Shown here piece by piece: positions 1 to 13,700 of a DNA stretch of 64,000 bases (within the stretch, counting starts at the first letter, position 1; every line of letters begins with the position of its first letter). Under the pieces are notes generated by a model that was given only the letters and a program-made list of their open reading frames with translations, was not told the DNA's origin and searched no databases. Position numbers and translations under genes: made by a program. Source of the stretch: Pomphorhynchus laevis (Eukaryota; Acanthocephala; Palaeacanthocephala; Echinorhynchida; Pomphorhynchidae); the NCBI GenBank assembly GCA_012934845.2, contig WNNJ02003651.1, positions 26,082 to 90,081 on the forward strand, given 5' to 3'.

Positions 1-90
1 AGGGCTACCTCTGGTCATGGAGGTAGCCATGACCTCTGGAGGTAGCCATGACCATGGAGGTAGCCACGAACTCTGGTCATGGAGGCAGTG
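1..90. repeat. short tandem repeat, GGTAGCCATGACC-like
   Basis: Imperfect tandem copies of a roughly 20-30 bp unit built on ggaggtagcca and tctggtcatgg. It lies just past the 3' end of the LINE B fragment, so it may be that element's microsatellite-like tail or an independent minisatellite. Confidence 0.6.
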
Positions 91-775
91 CACGAATCAA
101 ACGACTCCAGTCATTGCGATCCTGGGCAACAGACCAGAGTTCTCTTTCTGATAGCCCAAGGCGGTCTTCGGCGAGTTTCCACCGATATCGAGGTCTACCT
201 CGATGTCTCTTTCCAGAGAGTCCGGTCTGGAAAACCCTCCAAGGAAGGCGATCTCTAGACATCCTCAGAACGTGTCCTAGCCGACTCAGCTGACTTTCTT
301 CGATGTGAAGAAGCAGCGACTTTACTCTGAGTCTATCCCGGATGACCAAATTCCTAACATGATATCTTAGGCTAATGCCGGCCACACCGCGAAGGAACCT
401 CATTTCGATCGCTTGTATCCGATATATTATCCTTTCGGTCATAACCCAAAGCTCATGACCATAGGTTAAGATAGGAACGAAGATTGCGTGGTAAACCGAA
501 AGCTTCGCCCGAAGACTCAACTTCCGCTTCACCACGACAGACCTGTACAAAGAACGGATTGTTGCGTTATCTGCACAAATCCGCTTCTCAATCTCCCCGA
601 TGTTCCTGATGTACCTTGGGAACAATACCCCAAGATACTTGAAATCCTCCACATCCGGAAGAATCGTTTCCCCAATCTGGATTGACATTGGCACCTTAAT
701 CCGAGCGTTACCAATAAACAATATAAAAATAGAACGTTTTATATTCAAAATTGAAGGTGATTTGAATAAGTGCAT
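77..775 (-). mobile_element. LINE family B, C-terminal RT end
   Basis: An open frame of 232 codons reads as the thumb and C-terminal end of a non-LTR reverse transcriptase. In order it shows FKYLGVLF (thumb), LTYGHELWVMTERI, FLRGVAGISLR, SRLGHVLRMSRDRLP, RGRPRYRW and a final DWSRLIRALPP before the stop. This series is typical of invertebrate LINEs that carry an APE-type endonuclease. The endonuclease and the RT palm are absent here, so the copy is 5'-truncated. Related pieces lie at 18195-19080, 31555-32930 and 57835-58300. The frame is intact over this stretch, which suggests a fairly young insertion. The exact clade cannot be fixed by eye. Confidence 0.85.
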
Positions 776-1566
776 TTCTCTAATTAAATTAGTTTAATTA
801 ATTTAAATAGTTGATCCTTAAAATTGTAGTAGTAAAAAAGTTACATTTGAATATAAAGCGTTGTTCTGTCCTTATTTGTTTCATGGACCTTCGACAAATA
901 TATCAAGTTATATCAAGTTAAAATAAAAAATTGAAATTTAAAACGAAAATAAATTTTTATGAATTAATTAATTAATAACATACGCTGTATTAGAATCAGC
1001 ATAAAAGATCATCGGGAGTCATAGAGGCTATTATAGGTCATTAGAGGTCATCTAATAAGGATTAGAGCTCATCAATTTTTATCACGATCTCGAGTTTCAA
1101 AATTTGAATTTTAATATTGAAAATTAAAAAATAAACTAATAAAATTAATTAAACTTAATAAATATTTTGCGTTGCTCATTAGCAATTAACGCAATATCGT
1201 ACTGCAAATGAATGACAATTGTAATTCCATTTTGATTTAAGCAATGTGATACTCATATATTGGATTTAAATAGATATAAAATGCTTGTTTCTGTATTTAT
1301 TTTCAATTCATTAATTTAAGCGGCTATCTTTGATAAGCCACTGCTATCTGACATTATATGCTACAACAAATATATCTATTTCAACATGTTGACAGTAAAT
1401 CAACAGTTGATATACAATGTGTTGCTATTTATAAAATTGCTCGATTTTTATCAGATTTACTGTAGCTAGTTTGGATGTAGCCAACGACCACTTGACAGCA
1501 GTAAATACAACAATTTGACTTTGTCTAGTAAATCTTGTTCTTAAATGATAGTTTTATTATAGATAA
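776..1566. other. AT-rich 5' flank of the myosin gene
   Basis: No gene seen. 880-1140 resembles a decayed minus-strand copy of unit U (tatcaagttaaaataaaa, then aggtcat and aaggattagag blocks). The myosin promoter and 5' UTR should lie here or further upstream. tttattatag at 1551-1560, just before the start codon, could be a 3' splice site for a non-coding leader exon. No clear TATA box could be picked out of the AT-rich background. Confidence 0.5.
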
Positions 1567-1740
1567 ATGTTTTCCTTCTTTAAAAAGGAACACAACGCTC
1601 AACATCAGAGTGGCTGCGAAAATAAAAACATTTCTCAAAGTCATAAAAAGTCTACCTGCCAATTGGGGTCTACTGATAATCAGACGCGATCAACAAACGA
1701 TAAATCTTCTTCAAGACGCTCTTCGCTTGCACTCCTGACA
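1567..1740 (+). CDS. MYO18: MYO18 exon 1 (amino terminus)
   Basis: ATG followed by FSFFKKEHNAQHQ, resembling the MF.(L/I).KK start of myosin XVIII, then a Ser/Asn/Lys-rich low-complexity stretch ending SSSRRSSLALLT. The exon is 174 bp, ends in phase 0 and is followed by a perfect GTAAGT donor. Phase 0 fits exon 2. The assignment rests on the start motif, donor and phase, because this part of the family is poorly conserved. Confidence 0.7.
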
Positions 1741-4700
1741 GTAAGTAGTATAAATGCATATCGTATCTTTATTTGCGAATGATTCATTTTTCTAAATGTT
1801 TCTTATCTCTTCAAAACAAGTTGTCATTATTCACTATTTCATATTTCGACAACTTGGAGAGAATACATTGATGTAATGAAACATATTCGTAGTTAGCTAT
1901 TTAGTAAAATGAAATAACTGCTGCTTTTTATATTTAAATAATGTCATCACATGCCTGTAAATAAAACAATTGCTATGCACGTATTTTGTTCAGTTAATGT
2001 TTTACTATAAAAGTATGACAAGAAAGGTAAGTATAATATAAAAATGCAATTTTCAAACAAAATACATATTATGGATATGCAAATTGATTTTGTTTTTAAC
2101 TTGAATAACTTAAGCGGAAACAAAAATATATTTCTGGAATGCGATTATAATCACTTTCGTATCGGATGTGACTGCCAACACTATTTGTATACACTAGTTG
2201 TATGTGACTGCCAACACTAATTGGCAGTCACATGTTTAAGATTAAAGAAGATAGCAGTTTAACATCCTTACGTTTCACAGATTAATGACCAGCTCTGAAA
2301 TCTATTTCAAAATACATATTATCGTATTATCTATCAATTTAATTAATTAATTATATCATTTTTGAATTTGTTCAAATTTATTTTTAATCATTATAAAATA
2401 GCTTGATATAATACATCGAACTTTATATCAATGATTAAAGTTTTGTTTAAAATAAATGAGTGTTCATACTTAGTTTAAATGAATGTGTTCTAATACTTAG
2501 TATTAGAATAAAATACACCAAATATTAAATTTCATCAAAAAATACGTCATTAGCGTGTATTTGACCCCGTTGTTATGTCGAGTCGAGGAATTGTGGCCGA
2601 AACCTGATTAATTAGCATTTCCTCCTGATGACGTCTAATCCTTCTTATGATATATCGTCCTTTATTTATTAGTAAATTTATAACAATTAACTTTTATTTT
2701 AAATTTCAATTTTAAATTTTATCGTTATACGAATCTTAAATATTATTTATAAAATCGTCGTAATGCCTACTTTTGATTTTAAACGTTGCTTTTGGTTGCT
2801 TATTATCAAATATTTATGTTAAGCGTGCTTGAGCATATTTTGCTTTTGCATAATACTTTAAGTAAATTCTTACAGTGGTGAAACACTTCCGTAAGAATGA
2901 AACCTGATATTGAAATAATGATGAGAATAATAATTAAACCTGATTACATCGCAGTTCCATCTGGTGCACTCTATTCCTTAATCGAATACATCGTCTATTA
3001 TTTATTAGTCGATTTATAAAAATTGACTTTTATTTTAAATTTCAATTATAAAGTTTAACTTGATATAAATATTAATTGTATAAAATATTATATAATTATT
3101 TATTATTTATCTTTATTTTTATTTATATATAATATCTTATTATATATTGTATTAAAGTTTATATGATTGTTAATAGGTATCTCTAATTGTCATTAGATTG
3201 TAAACAATGCGAATAGACATTATTATTTATTTTACATTTTTGATCCAATATGCCGACGGCACGTGGACACACCATTATCAAGGATTATTCAATCTGAAAA
3301 TAAAAAACAATTAAAAGTTGCACAAAAAAATCAATAGTACACATTAATCGCTATCTATAATAATAGTAAAAATTGTCCAGTTATTCTTCGAGGATTTAAG
3401 GTCTGCTTTATTAGCTGAAATGATCCTATCCTCAATGAGGCTAATGTAAATCGCCTCAATTATTTTTCTTTTATAAGCTTCAACTTAAGCGAAATTTTTT
3501 TAAGGATAATAAATAATATACTTTGTGTTTGAATAAGATTCTAGATCATATCAGATAACTCATTCTACGTATTTTAAACTAAATATAAATAAATATAAAG
3601 AATGAATAAATTTGTTAATTTTTCAGTCAAAATACAATGTTCAAAAGAATCACAAGTCAATTAAAAATTTACCAATAGTTTTTCCGCCATCGACACCACA
3701 ACGCAAACAGCGTTCCCTTGCTGGAGAGCTACGCTCAGCTGCTGGATCAGATAGCTACTTGCTTTTGCGCAGTCTGTTGTTCTTTTCAGCATGTGATCAG
3801 GCGCGCGATGAAAGCTTTTGTTGATGGGCCGTATGCACCGAATGCTTCGACCGAAACCAGCTGAAATTCGTATATTCCCTGGTCGTTGCATGCATATTTT
3901 GTGGTTTCTCTTGTTTGGGCGAGTCCGGCCACCTCTCTGGCACCGGCAGCTTCGTACATAGCGTAGCTATGGCCATAGCTACGCTAGCGGCCGTATTATT
4001 GAGACATGTGAAGTCCCACACCAGGTTGAGGCCGCCGGTTCATAGCACTAACAAACAACCATCAAAACTCTTGCCCTCATCACGCGCAAGGCCACTCGGC
4101 TCTAAGCGGCATGGTATTTCAGCCCAACAGAGCGCTTGTTGCAGTAGCTTGTTTAATTTTGCATGTCGAGAATGTAGAGTTTTGATCTGTTTACAGTCAA
4201 GTGCGTGGTGGCCGAACAATCTGACTTGTCGCCACACATATGAACTATCTAGCGATAGGAATACCTAGCCGCATGCCAACCGATATTGTAAAAGTTGTGT
4301 CCTCCATGAGGGTGCCAACCGCTGTGATCGGCAGTTCTGCAGAAAGGCCCTAGACTCAGGTGTAGACACCGCTAACAAGCGGGATCTGTCCCTTGTTGTT
4401 CCACTGTTCTGTAGAAGACATTGAAACTTGGCGACATGTCGTAGCTCGGTCCATTGTCCTTGAGTGTTTAGGTCCGACAGAACCGGAGATAACGGACATG
4501 ACGACCGTTAATCGACTGCGATTGCGAAAAGTGGATCTGCCCAACCGTACGCATTAAGACTGCATCTCCCTAGCAGCCGTCCCGTCAGATCGTTTTGTCT
4601 GGACAGAGATGAGTAGAATGCTGGAATGACCGTTTCGCTAGTAAGGGATATTCTGATCCCACTGAGATTGATTGGTAGAGTTGCCTGGGACCAGGCATGG

Positions 4701-7700
4701 TCGGTTAATTTTAAGATAAGAATACTCGACAGTATAGAATGTAACACATCATCGTGATCATTTAATCGAGTGCTTAGAAAACAAGTACAGCATCGGAATA
4801 GGTACGACATCTTAGAAAGGCTAAGGCATCTACGCAGAAGAATCAATGCGTCTTGCCGGGCTTAACAGGAAAGACGCTCTTGTGCTAAGCGTAACTCTTC
4901 TATTGCTGAGTTCAATGCGGCATCCAATGACGCCACGGTTCCGCTGATGGGCACTCCTAGCAAATATACATCCCTACGCCCCACGACTACAGCATCCGGT
5001 AGGACTGAAAGAAGAAGACCCTGAACGGCTGGGTCATCTCGCATTTAGCGGTATTTAGTTTTAAACCCAAAGACGCTGCTCCTTCAGATATCATAAGGAC
5101 GTCCTTGACCAAGGTCACGCTGTCTCCTCCAATTGTTCCGTCATCGAGATACCAGACGGATAGGCTCGATGTGTATGATGCCACTAAATTGTGTATCGCT
5201 AGCGAAAACGTCAAAGCGCTGTCCTTGTTGAGGATTGTCAAAGGGCGATTCTTGTTGATCGCCTTCTTCTGATCAGATATGCCGGTTTCCCATCAACAGT
5301 AGACTTGGTTGATCGTAGCCTGCTCGCACGAACGGGAAAATGCCTGGAATATACCGTTGTGTGCAGTTTAAAACGGCATCGTCGCTTTTTGTATCGAAGG
5401 CATTTTCAAAATCCAGTTTTACGAGTCCTTGATTACCGGTCAGTCCATTTTTTATGAAACATCGAGCCGCTTGAGTGGCCGCTTCCATTCCTCCAGAAAC
5501 GCCTATGCCCTGTAGGTAGGGTAATAAGTGATCAGCTAAAGTTTTGGAAATATACGAGCACACTATTCTCCCGATTGCGATTGGTCTGATTCCGCCTGAC
5601 TTTGTCCGCAACGGAATAAGACGCGACCCGCAAAAATATTTGCTCACGTCGCGCGGTACCGCACCAGTCAATATCAGAAGTAAAAATTTGCATATGTTTT
5701 CGACCAATCTTTTACCGGAGACCCCGCTTGAGGGGCCCGTCAGATCCTCTAGATGAAGTAATGTCAGGCCATCGACACCACCTGATAAAAGCATTAGGAA
5801 ATAAGCGGATAGCCCGCACGACCGCATCGCATGTGATTATTGATGGATCGCAAAGAAGTTGAACTGGGTTGGCGGTTTTGGCGAGGTACTGGGAAGGCAA
5901 TGCTCATAGTTAGTTGATTGAACGACCTTCGTGCTGGATGTTTCTCGCAAAGTTGATCAAACTTAATATCGTCCAGCTGGACAACCTAATCGTTGCTGCC
6001 GAGCTACCGCATTTCGTCCTCTAACTTCTCCGAAACAGTCTTCGCAACCACTCCTCAGATGGCGTATCACTGTGTGTTGGGCGATAGTTTGCCTCATACA
6101 AAATATGATTCGCTGCGGCTGACACTAAGAACGAGTTGCACGCTTCCTTGATAAGATTTGCAAGACTTGTTTTGGCACAGTCTTTCCTTGTCTTGATGGG
6201 AAGTCTCAGCACATTTTTACCGAAACACAGAAACCTGCCCCAGGATTCACTGTTGGACTGACTGCACACGATACCAGACAATAGGAGCGACAAATGTTCA
6301 ATCACTGCGGAACGCGCTTCGCGTCAAATGCGCGAGCAATTCGCAATAGTGTATTCGTTCTTTGCTATACATCGTACTCGCCACAATCATTAATGTGGCC
6401 CACCGCCTCGGAAATGTCAGTTGTATATTGGTCTATCCCGATCTCATTTGCAGGCAGAGCACTGTTCGCAGAAGGTTAACCAGATCCCGGACATTCGAGA
6501 GCGGGTCCATGTTTCTGAAGGAGTTCACATATTGTAGCTGCGAATAATCTGAAGCAGACAGCGCAGCGCTCTTGGCGAGCACGTTTCCGCTGCCGAAACA
6601 TAGCTGGATCAGGAAACCACTCTGTATTCTCCCCTGATTGCACATGACCAGACCGACCATTCGGTTGTTCGACCACTCGATTAGCCTTTATGACTCGGCC
6701 AGAAGTAAATTACCAGCTGTATCCGAGATGACAACGGTATCTAGTTGTACGCCCACACTAATTGCTCTTGTAATTGGTTCGAGTAGACCATTCGGTTCAA
6801 TACTCAATTTGGGAACATCGACAACTATGTGACGCGATAAAGGACAATGTACAATCGATTTAGACGCCACATAAAACTGTAAGGATCGACGCCGGAGAAT
6901 CTCGATGGCGGAGTTGAATCGTCAATTGTTCAGATTAATGACAACGTTTGTTTCCGCGCGTTTATATTGTATGTTATTTGTATTAGATTTGTATTATATT
7001 ATATTGACGTATATATAAATTATTATATAAAAGAATTACATTTACTTTTTTATTTTTTTAGTATTACACACAAACAGGAAAGTTAAAACCTCATACTTTT
7101 TTACAACCTTCGTCGAGAAGCTTAACCCGGAATGTCCCGCACTACCTACGCCTTGTCCCCAATGGAGTGTTTCGACATTAACTATGTCTACTCATGACTA
7201 CAGGGTGGTCTCATTAGTGTAGTCTCTAAACGGAATTTGCTAAGTGCACGTTTCTCCACCGGTTGTTCAGCCTTACATCTGACAATCAGAAATTATAAAG
7301 TGATCTCACAGGACAGCACGTGTGCTGTCCCTCCTTCCGTTATCAATTTACTAATGTTGATTACAGGGTGGTCTCACGTGCTGTACTAAGAATGAAGTAC
7401 TGTCGAAGTTTGTAGCTACATAGCCTTATATAATTTATCTTATATAATTTATCAACCATGATAATGGTGGAAGATGGTAATTATCACACGCAAATTACAA
7501 TGTACTTAGCTATGAATCACATCAGAATCTACGTATTTTATACTATATATAAATTAAACATAATGATAAATAATTATAAATAATAGATAATTATATGAGA
7601 TATTATATAAATTATACAATTTATATAACGATATATTAATAATTAAAATTTTAAATAAAAATCAATTCATTTGAATTGTCTGATAAATAACTTAATGTAA

Positions 7701-10700
7701 TTGACTAATACAGCATAATCAAACAACGATGAATACGAAGCATCTATAAGAGTATAGCAAAATACCGACTTATTACCCGTATCGATAAAGCTAACGCTAC
7801 TGTAATTATGGACAAAGCTTTTAATCAGATAACTGAGTATATGTATTTTATATTATAAATTAAAAATTATATAATATTTTATACATCGTATATTATTTAT
7901 TAGTCAATTAATAAAAATTAATTTTATTTTTAATTATAAATTATATCATTATATAAATATTAATTGTATAAAATCTTATAATTTTGAAGTAAATAAAATT
8001 ATGAAATCAAAATTTATACATAGTTTGGAATCAAATTCAGAAGATGGGAAATATGTCGATATTTCTCTCTCGATATGTCGCTGTTAGCTGATAACGTCCG
8101 AACGATTTACCGCATTCCCGTGGTGCGAAACCATTTGTAGCATCGAAATGACGAAAATGCGGCCTGGTGACGAATGATATGCTCCCCAAAAGTACGTCTT
8201 CAAGTGCCAAGGTGAATTGGCTCAATTCATAAAGCGCCATCTCTTACTACGGAGGCCCGCTCTGGCTGCCACCTGCCACAACCACGCCATGATCAGATGA
8301 TCTATCGGAGGGCGAAATCAAAATGATCAAGGGGCTCAAATTCGTTAAAAGATATAGGAAAAGATAGAGGAAGGTGACGCTACGATGACGCTACGGACAT
8401 TTTGTTCAGTTGTCATTTTATTGCCTGTCACAGCTTTAGCTAAATCGCTCAAGGCGCTGCATCCAACATGGTGCTTTCACTCACAAGATCCTCCATTATC
8501 AAGAATGGATGATCGTGTAAATGGTAATGGATGATCCTTTATTATCAAGAATGGTAGGTTATGTGCTTTGGAATAAACCGAATGTCATGTAATACGCCAA
8601 TGACATCCTCATATATGCTCATGCACCCCCACATCGCATACACGATATCAGCATTCTGCATCCAACTGTCTTTCTTCTATCTACAAACGTATCTCCAAGC
8701 TCCATCTCGTTCTAAACCCCGACAAGTCCAGAATAATGTGGATCTTCCCTCGTAAACCACACATATCTCCTCCCACTGTATATTTTGCTTTATCGAGTGC
8801 TCTTTCGTATCAGTCGCTTCGACCACACATCCACATATCTTGCCCAACTCTCCTGACCAACCTTCACATCCGCATCAAACTCCGCCTTTTTCTCGTAAGT
8901 TTTCGTCTCATCGCTGTCGGATCTCCATCATTCATCAACCATCCTTTCTTAGACGACACTCGCCCCGCCTCACTATCCCTGCGTTCCCGTCATACCCTCT
9001 TACTCTACGTTCCCAATTACTCCAACAACTATGGTATCCGATCCTTCCTCGTCGCCGCCTCACTCTCCTGGAATCAACTCTCTCTCGACGTCCGCCGCGC
9101 TCTCCTTCATCACATTCAAACCCCTCCTCTGTTCACACCTTCTCGACACATGATTTACATTTTTGTTTTGTTGTGGTCATGTAAGCGTGCGCTGGCACGC
9201 ATTTGCCACGTTAAAATATATCTATTTTATAAACAAGACAGGGCTGGACAAGGTAATTTAAAAGAAGGGATGATCTTAAATGGCACTTAACTAAGGTTAA
9301 AAGACCTTGAGAAGAAAAGGAATAATATATACGGAATAAAGAGATAAATTATGTGCTTTGGAATAAACCGAGACCAGAAGCGGTTCAACTCATAAAGCGC
9401 CATATCTACTACGAAGGCCTGCTCTGGCTGCCACCTGCCAACAACCACGCCATGATCAGATAATATATCGGAGGGCGAAATCAAAATGATCAAGGGCTCA
9501 TTTCACTCACAAGATCCTCAATTATTAAGATTGGATGATCGTGTGAGTGGTAATGGATGATCCTTCATTATCAAGAATGGTAGGTTATGTGCTTTGGAAT
9601 AAACCGAGTAATGTCCTGAGGAGACTGGATAGATCTAATTTACTGAAGGACTATAACATCTGCATCTGCACCAGATAAAATACTAAGGGCAGTATTCTCT
9701 CCCGAATTCCACCAAACGATGTTCAGTAAAAATAGATTGAAATTACTTACCATGCAAGGGTGTCACTAGAAGGGACAGAGAACCCCCTTAATTAGGCCCA
9801 AAGGGGGAAAATTGCCAGTCCGGCCTCTGACCCTAACAGCGGGATCACTGGCCACTCCTTGGCAGTTTAGGGGGAATATCATCATATCCCTTGTTATTAA
9901 TCCTTTACTTCTTTCTCTCCTTAAACATACGAATTACGGAGTTGTTATTCGGTGAAGAAGCCCTTTTTGTCGACGCTTGTTTTGTAGATGTTGTTATTAC
10001 AAGAAGTGTTAGCACCGCTTTTGTTAGCCTACCCAACAATAATTTGATCGATGTCATATTATAACAAATTAGACAAACAATAGACTTAAATATCCGCTTA
10101 TCTCGCAGCTTCATGTTGTTAAAATGCAAAAGTTAATCATATCAAAGGCTAAATTAGTTATTATATAAATTGCCAAATCTTTTGCCGCGTTACGGGTTCG
10201 TCACTGTCTCATTGTATATAGTTATAAGAAAAGAATTTTTAACCACTGTTTAAAAATTCTTTTCTTATAACTATATACAATGAATCACTGATGAAGCCGT
10301 AACGCGGCGAAAGCTTTGGCAATATATAATAACTAACTCAGCCTTTGATCTGGTCAACGTTTGCATTTTTTAACAAATTAGTTTGTCAATAATCATAAGG
10401 ATAATAAATACTAAACCCATAATCTTCTTCTATTTCAAATATATAAAAAAAATTTTTGTACAAAGTTTCCGAAATAAAGAAGCAGAAATTATCCGTTATT
10501 TGATAAAAAATTCTATATTTGAATAGCTCCTGCTATCATCATCAGGATTACAATAAAATGTTTAACGAATCAAATCAGCTAACTGAGTCTACGTATTTAA
10601 TATAATTATAAAATAAACAAAACATAATAATGCTAAATCAAAATTTAATAATTAAATAATAAAATAAATAATTGTTTTTAAATTTTCTATAATTTAAATC

Positions 10701-13700
10701 AAGTTAAAATAAAAAATTGAAATTTAAAATAAACGTCATTTTTATGAATTGACTAATAAATAACAGACATTGTATCAGAATAAGAATTAGAGGTCATGAA
10801 TAGGAACTGCTATGCTATCAGGTTTCGGCCCCTAACTCCTCTACCCAACATAGCAGCGGGGCCAAATACATGCTAATGATGTATTTCCTCTGAAATAACT
10901 ATCTAGTATCTTATTCTAATGCAAAGTATATTATTTATTATTCATCCATAAAAATTTGCCACTTAAGAGTTTAAATTTATTCTTTATATTATTGTGATGA
11001 TTTATATATTTTACTATTTTGTGCTTGATGTAATTTTTATAGTATCCTAGTTTAAAATATGTATCTATTAAATTATTTAAATGATTTTGAAGAAATCAAT
11101 ATCATTACATATTGTTGCAATTCTTAAAATTTCATTATTTAATGTATTATATTTTATATTATATGGTATGCATGAATGCTCATGCAAAAATATGTTTCTT
11201 GTAAATTTAAATATGTCATCTTTACGATATAAATTAATAGTAGTTTTAGTTAATGTTTATTTAATGTTCATATCAAGATATACACCTTCTTTATCATTAA
11301 TAATGGTTTTGTTAAGAATAAGGCTTTCTGGATAAATTTGTTCACTAACTTAGTTTAAAATATGTATCTATTAAATTATTTAAATGATTTTGAAGAAAGC
11401 CAATATCATTACATATTGTTGCAATTCTTAAAATTTCATTATTTAATGTATTATATTTTATATTATATGGTATGCATGAATGCTCATGCAAAAATATGTT
11501 TCGTGTAAATTTAAATATGTCATCTTTACGACATAAATTAAAAGTAGTTTTAGTTATAATATACTTTAATGTTCACATCAAGATATATAATTTCTTTATT
11601 ATTAATATTGATTTTGTTCGCTTATTGAATAAAAATTGCTAGAATTAAATACACAAATATCATCAATATATCGAAACATATATTTCATATCTTTATATAA
11701 TTTAGATTTAATTTTTAAACAGTCATGAACAAATTCATATTCTATTGGCTACTATTACCACCCATTGGAACACCTTTTAAATAATTTGATAAAAATTATT
11801 TAAAAGTAGGGACACCTTTTATGTCCCTACTTTTAAATAATTTTGATTTAACAAAATTATTTAAGGATTCTATTAATTCAATTTATATCCATATATTTAT
11901 ATTTACTTGATGGTTTAATTTTTGTTAGAAAGGCGTTATGGTTGTTATAACATATATATGTATATCTTTTTCCGAATATAAGTTTAATTTTACTAAAGCT
12001 TCTTTAATTTCTGCTAAATCTTGATTATTATAAAGCGTACTAAAATCGTACGTATTTATATTATGAAAATTTATTCCTTTTGTCTGTTCTAAAAATTCTT
12101 TTGTAGAATTAATACTGAAATAGTGTTTTATACCAGTATTAATTTCGATTACCTTGCAATATTTTTTAAAATGTGCTTTAATTACTTTAAGTATTTTATT
12201 CATATAGACAGAAAGTGGTTTTAATGTACATTTAAACGCACTACATATGAACCTAGGTTTTATTGGATTTTTATGTAATTTTGGATTCCAATATAATATA
12301 GGTATAGTTTTATTATCTAATTCAACCTTTATACCCTTTTTATCCATTATAGAACAGTGACTTGTAATAATTGTTTCTAAACTCAACTCACTACGTTCAT
12401 ATGTTGGATTTACATTTAAATATTATATTAAATATTATATCGATTAATATTATATTCCGGATATAATGTTAATTAATTTTTCTAACGTGTTTGCATTATC
12501 TGCTAAATCTAAATTTGTATAAAGCGTACTAAAATCGTATGTATTTATATTTTGAAAATTTATTCCTTTTGTCTGTTCTAAAAATTCTTTTGTAGAATTA
12601 ATACTGAAATAGTGTTTTATACCAGTATTAATTTCGATTACCTTACAATATTTTTTGAAGTGTGTTTTAATTACTTGAAGTATTTTATTCATATAGACAT
12701 AAAGTGGTTTTAATGTACATTTAAATGCACTACATATGAATCTATGTGTTATTGAAATTTTATGTAATTTTGGATTCCAATATAATATAGGTATAGTTTT
12801 ATTATCTGATTGAATTTTTATATCCTTCTTGTTTTCGTGTTTTCAACATTTATACAAAAATACAAACATTGATGTGCCCCGCATTTCTACTTTAAAGAAA
12901 AAGAAAATACCGAGAAACAAAACAATCATACACTAAAAGTGTATACATTTTATAACAAACAGAAAGAAAAAAAATCATAAAACAAAATAAAATTAAAATC
13001 ATAACATAAGTAACAAACATACGAATTTTAATAAAAATAATTTAAAAGTAGAGAAATGAATTATAATTTAATCTAAACCAAAACAAAATAATAATACAAT
13101 TAGAAAAAATACGAATTGAAAAAATTAAAATAATGTAATATTAGAAGACATCAATGTTACAGAAAAAGAATAATATTATTAATATGTAATATTATAAGAC
13201 ATCAATGTTACAGAAAAAGAATAATATTATTTAGAAAATTTACAAGTGTTCTAGCTAATTACAATTGAAAAGGACTGCTAAGTACAGTCGAAATATCAAA
13301 TAAATAAAGTTCTTTTTGTATTCTCTGGGATGGTTCGCAATAAAAAAGTTACTTTTGACCCGAAAGCAATTCTCAACAATACTATTTATATTAGAATAAT
13401 TAATTTTAATATTATTTAACTTTGAAATCGGATTTATTATTAAGGATTAAATTAGGTTTCTTTTTGATAAAATACACTTCTTGAATAATGCGAGATAACA
13501 AGTTACTTTCAAATGATAAAATAAATGCACTTTCAAAATCAACGGAATGATTCAAACTCACAAAATGCTGAGCAACAGCACTAGATGTAGACCCCTTAGG
13601 TACATTATAATTATGTTGTTTAATAAGTTTAACCAAACCTTGAGCGGTTTGACCAACATACACTTGTTCGCATTCTTTACAAGGTATTTTATAAACAATG

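Noticed and set aside
8736-9290. 184-codon frame as a host gene
   Set aside because: The recognisable part is LINE C; the rest is a chance extension in an out-of-phase or non-coding segment.
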